A stretch of DNA of 17,283 nt from Pseudomonadota bacterium (GTDB lineage Bacteria; Pseudomonadota; Alphaproteobacteria; Ferrovibrionales; Ferrovibrionaceae), in contig JAEYTW010000030.1 in the NCBI GenBank assembly GCA_023433835.1, positions 1 through 17,283 of the forward strand. Direction: 5' to 3'. Both the position numbers and the translations under genes were made by a program. The notes beneath the pieces are model-generated. The model worked only from the letters and a program-made list of their open reading frames with translations. It ran no database searches and was not told the DNA's origin. Shown here in pieces: positions 15,630-17,283 of this stretch (the stretch's first letter is position 1; the number at the start of each line of letters is the position of its first letter).

Positions 15630-17283
15630 CTACTCGACTTCCTCGATGTCGCGGGCCAGCACCTCGCGCTTGCCGACATGGTTCGCCGGCCCGACCACGC
15701 CTTCCGCTTCCATCCGCTCGATGATGCGGGCGGCGCGGTTGTAGCCGATCTGCAGGTGGCGCTGCACGAAGCTCGTCGACGCCTTGCGCTCGCGGCAGAC
15801 CAGGGCGACGGCGCGGTCGTAGAGCTCGTCCTCGGCCGAACCGCCGCCGCCATCGGCCCCGCCGAGCGACAGGAGGCCGTCGTTGCGCGCCTCGGTCGTG
15901 ATGCTTTCCAGGTATTCCGGCTCGCCCTGGGCCTTCAGATGGGCGACGACCTTCTCGACCTCGGCATCCGAGACGAACGGCCCGTGCACGCGGGTGATGC
16001 GGCCGGCCCCGGGCATGTAGAGCATGTCGCCCTGGCCCAGCAGCTGCTCGGCACCCTGCTCGCCCAGGATCGTGCGGCTGTCGATCTTGGAGGTGACCTG
16101 GAAGGAGATGCGGGTGGGGAAGTTGGCCTTGATCGTGCCGGTGATGACGTCGACCGAGGGGCGCTGGGTCGCCATGATCAGGTGGATGCCGGCGGCGCGG
16201 GCCATCTGGGCCAGGCGCTGGATCGCGGCCTCGATATCCTTGCCCGCGACCAGCATCAGGTCGGCCAGTTCGTCGACGACGACGACGATGAAGGGCAGGG
16301 GCTGCAGCTCCAGCGGCCGCTCCTCGAAGATCGGCTGGCCCGATTCCGGATCGAAGCCGGTCTGGACCGTGCGGCTCTTCTTGTCGGCCTTGGCGTGGAT
16401 CTCGCCGACCTTCTGGTTGAAGCCGGCGATGTTGCGCACGCCCAGCTCCGACATCTTGCGGTAGCGCTCCTCCATCTCGCGCACCGTCCATTTCAGCGCG
16501 ACCACGGCCTTGGCCGGATCGGTGACGACGGGGCTGAGCAGATGCGGGATGCCGTCATAGACCGACAGTTCCAGCATCTTGGGATCGACCATGATGAAGC
16601 GGCACTCCTCCGGCGACAGCCGGTAGAGCAGCGACAGGATCATCGTGTTGATCGCGACCGACTTGCCCGAGCCGGTGGTGCCGGCGACCAGCAGATGCGG
16701 CATGCGGGCGAGGTCGGCGATCACCGGGTTGCCGGCGATGTCCTTGCCCAGTGCCAAAGCCAGCCGGCCTTCGGTGGCCTCGTATTCCGCCGATTGCAGG
16801 ATCTCGCGCAGCAGCACGCCCTCGCGCTTGGCGTTGGGCAGTTCGATGCCGATCGCGTTGCGCCCCGGAATGACGGCGATGCGGGCCGACAAGGCCGACA
16901 TCGAGCGGGCGATGTCGTCGGCCAGGCCGATCACGCGGCTCGACTTGGTGCCCGGTGCGGGTTCGAGCTCGTAGAGGGTGACGACCGGACCGGGGCGCAC
17001 CTTGACGATCTCGCCGTAGACGCCGAATTCCTCCAGCGTCGATTTCAACAGCCGGGCATTCTGCTCCAGGGCCTCTTCGTTGACCCGGTCGCTGCCGCGG
17101 TCGGGCGGGGGCACGGTCAGCAGGCCCAGCGGCGGCAGCATGAACTGGTCTTCGTGCTCGCCGAGATCGAGCTCGACCTGCGCCTCGTCCTGCACCCGGC
17201 GGCCGGGCTTGGGCCGGTCGGCGCGGCGCTCGACCTTGGGAACGGCGATGGGGCCGCGCGGCGCCTGGGGCTCGGTCTGCGCC
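15630..17283 (-). CDS. ftsK: DNA translocase FtsK, C-terminal part (5' end beyond the window)
   Basis: Septal DNA pump that moves chromosome ends and helps resolve dimers at division. The frame is open from the stop at 15630-15632 to the right edge, so about 550 C-terminal residues are present and the membrane domain lies outside. The start of the visible part is a charged, proline-rich linker. The motor domain follows: GPVVTLYELEPAPGTKSSRV (alpha/beta start), ARIAVIPGRNAIGIELPN, Walker A AGTTGSGKSVAINTM (around 16645-16690), Walker B FIVVVVDELADLM, and MATQRPSVDVITGTIKANFP. The C-terminal ~65 residues (LYDRAVALVCRERKASTSFV onward, with IGYNRAARIIERMEAEGVV) are the winged-helix gamma domain that reads polarity sequences (KOPS). 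A GTG at 17193-17195 is internal, not a start. No frameshift is seen. lolA lies downstream on the same strand. Confidence 0.96.
   Translation of the reverse strand, partial: AQTEPQAPRGPIAVPKVERRADRPKPGRRVQDEAQVELDLGEHEDQFMLPPLGLLTVPPPDRGSDRVNEEALEQNARLLKSTLEEFGVYGEIVKVRPGPVVTLYELEPAPGTKSSRVIGLADDIARSMSALSARIAVIPGRNAIGIELPNAKREGVLLREILQSAEYEATEGRLALALGKDIAGNPVIADLARMPHLLVAGTTGSGKSVAINTMILSLLYRLSPEECRFIMVDPKMLELSVYDGIPHLLSPVVTDPAKAVVALKWTVREMEERYRKMSELGVRNIAGFNQKVGEIHAKADKKSRTVQTGFDPESGQPIFEERPLELQPLPFIVVVVDELADLMLVAGKDIEAAIQRLAQMARAAGIHLIMATQRPSVDVITGTIKANFPTRISFQVTSKIDSRTILGEQGAEQLLGQGDMLYMPGAGRITRVHGPFVSDAEVEKVVAHLKAQGEPEYLESITTEARNDGLLSLGGADGGGGSAEDELYDRAVALVCRERKASTSFVQRHLQIGYNRAARIIERMEAEGVVGPANHVGKREVLARDIEEVE

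Overview
The window is high-GC DNA with codon use and gene content typical of an Alphaproteobacterium, plausibly a Rhodospirillales-like lineage. This rests on the ftsK-lolA pair, a 180-kDa-class NAD-glutamate dehydrogenase and a CGTCATCCCGGCGAAAGCCGGG-type palindromic repeat; genus-level placement is not possible from reading alone. I count eleven protein genes, one of them cut by the right edge, plus one possible very short leader ORF. No rRNA, tRNA, insertion sequence, phage gene or CRISPR array is visible, and no gene-free stretch exceeds about 280 bases. The first ~60 bases are homopolymer-rich and look like a poor-quality contig end.

Left part, 65-1511, minus strand: a GntR/FCD transcriptional regulator whose start is uncertain (a leader ORF overlaps it in another frame), preceded by msrA. 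Diverging from msrA on the plus strand is a two-gene unit: the large NAD-dependent glutamate dehydrogenase (1693-6522) and, 9 bases later, a succinate-semialdehyde dehydrogenase of the GabD family. A strong 12-pair hairpin closes this unit.

Middle part, 8044-13108, minus strand: a polyamine (putrescine-type) ABC importer operon ordered potF2-potF1-potG-potH-potI. potG/potH and potH/potI overlap by ATGA. The two binding-protein genes are a tandem duplication of about 1.2 kb that includes the promoter. Each copy carries a TGTCA-N-TGACA palindrome over a -35-like hexamer about 60 bases before the start codon, but the two leaders differ in structure and the proteins differ at predicted ligand-contact positions.

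Right part, 13192-17283, minus strand: a globin-coupled diguanylate cyclase resembling E. coli DosC but apparently lacking the heme-ligating histidine, then a LolA-family lipoprotein carrier with a clear intrinsic terminator and a twin-arginine-like signal, a paired inverted palindromic repeat, and the C-terminal two-thirds of FtsK.

Functionally, the importer (putrescine in), GabD (last step of putrescine/GABA breakdown to succinate) and the glutamate dehydrogenase (glutamate to 2-oxoglutarate plus ammonium) form a plausible polyamine/glutamate catabolic neighbourhood. I found no clearly new multi-gene system. The points most worth a second look are the duplicated operator-potF units and the apparently heme-less globin sensor of the cyclase.
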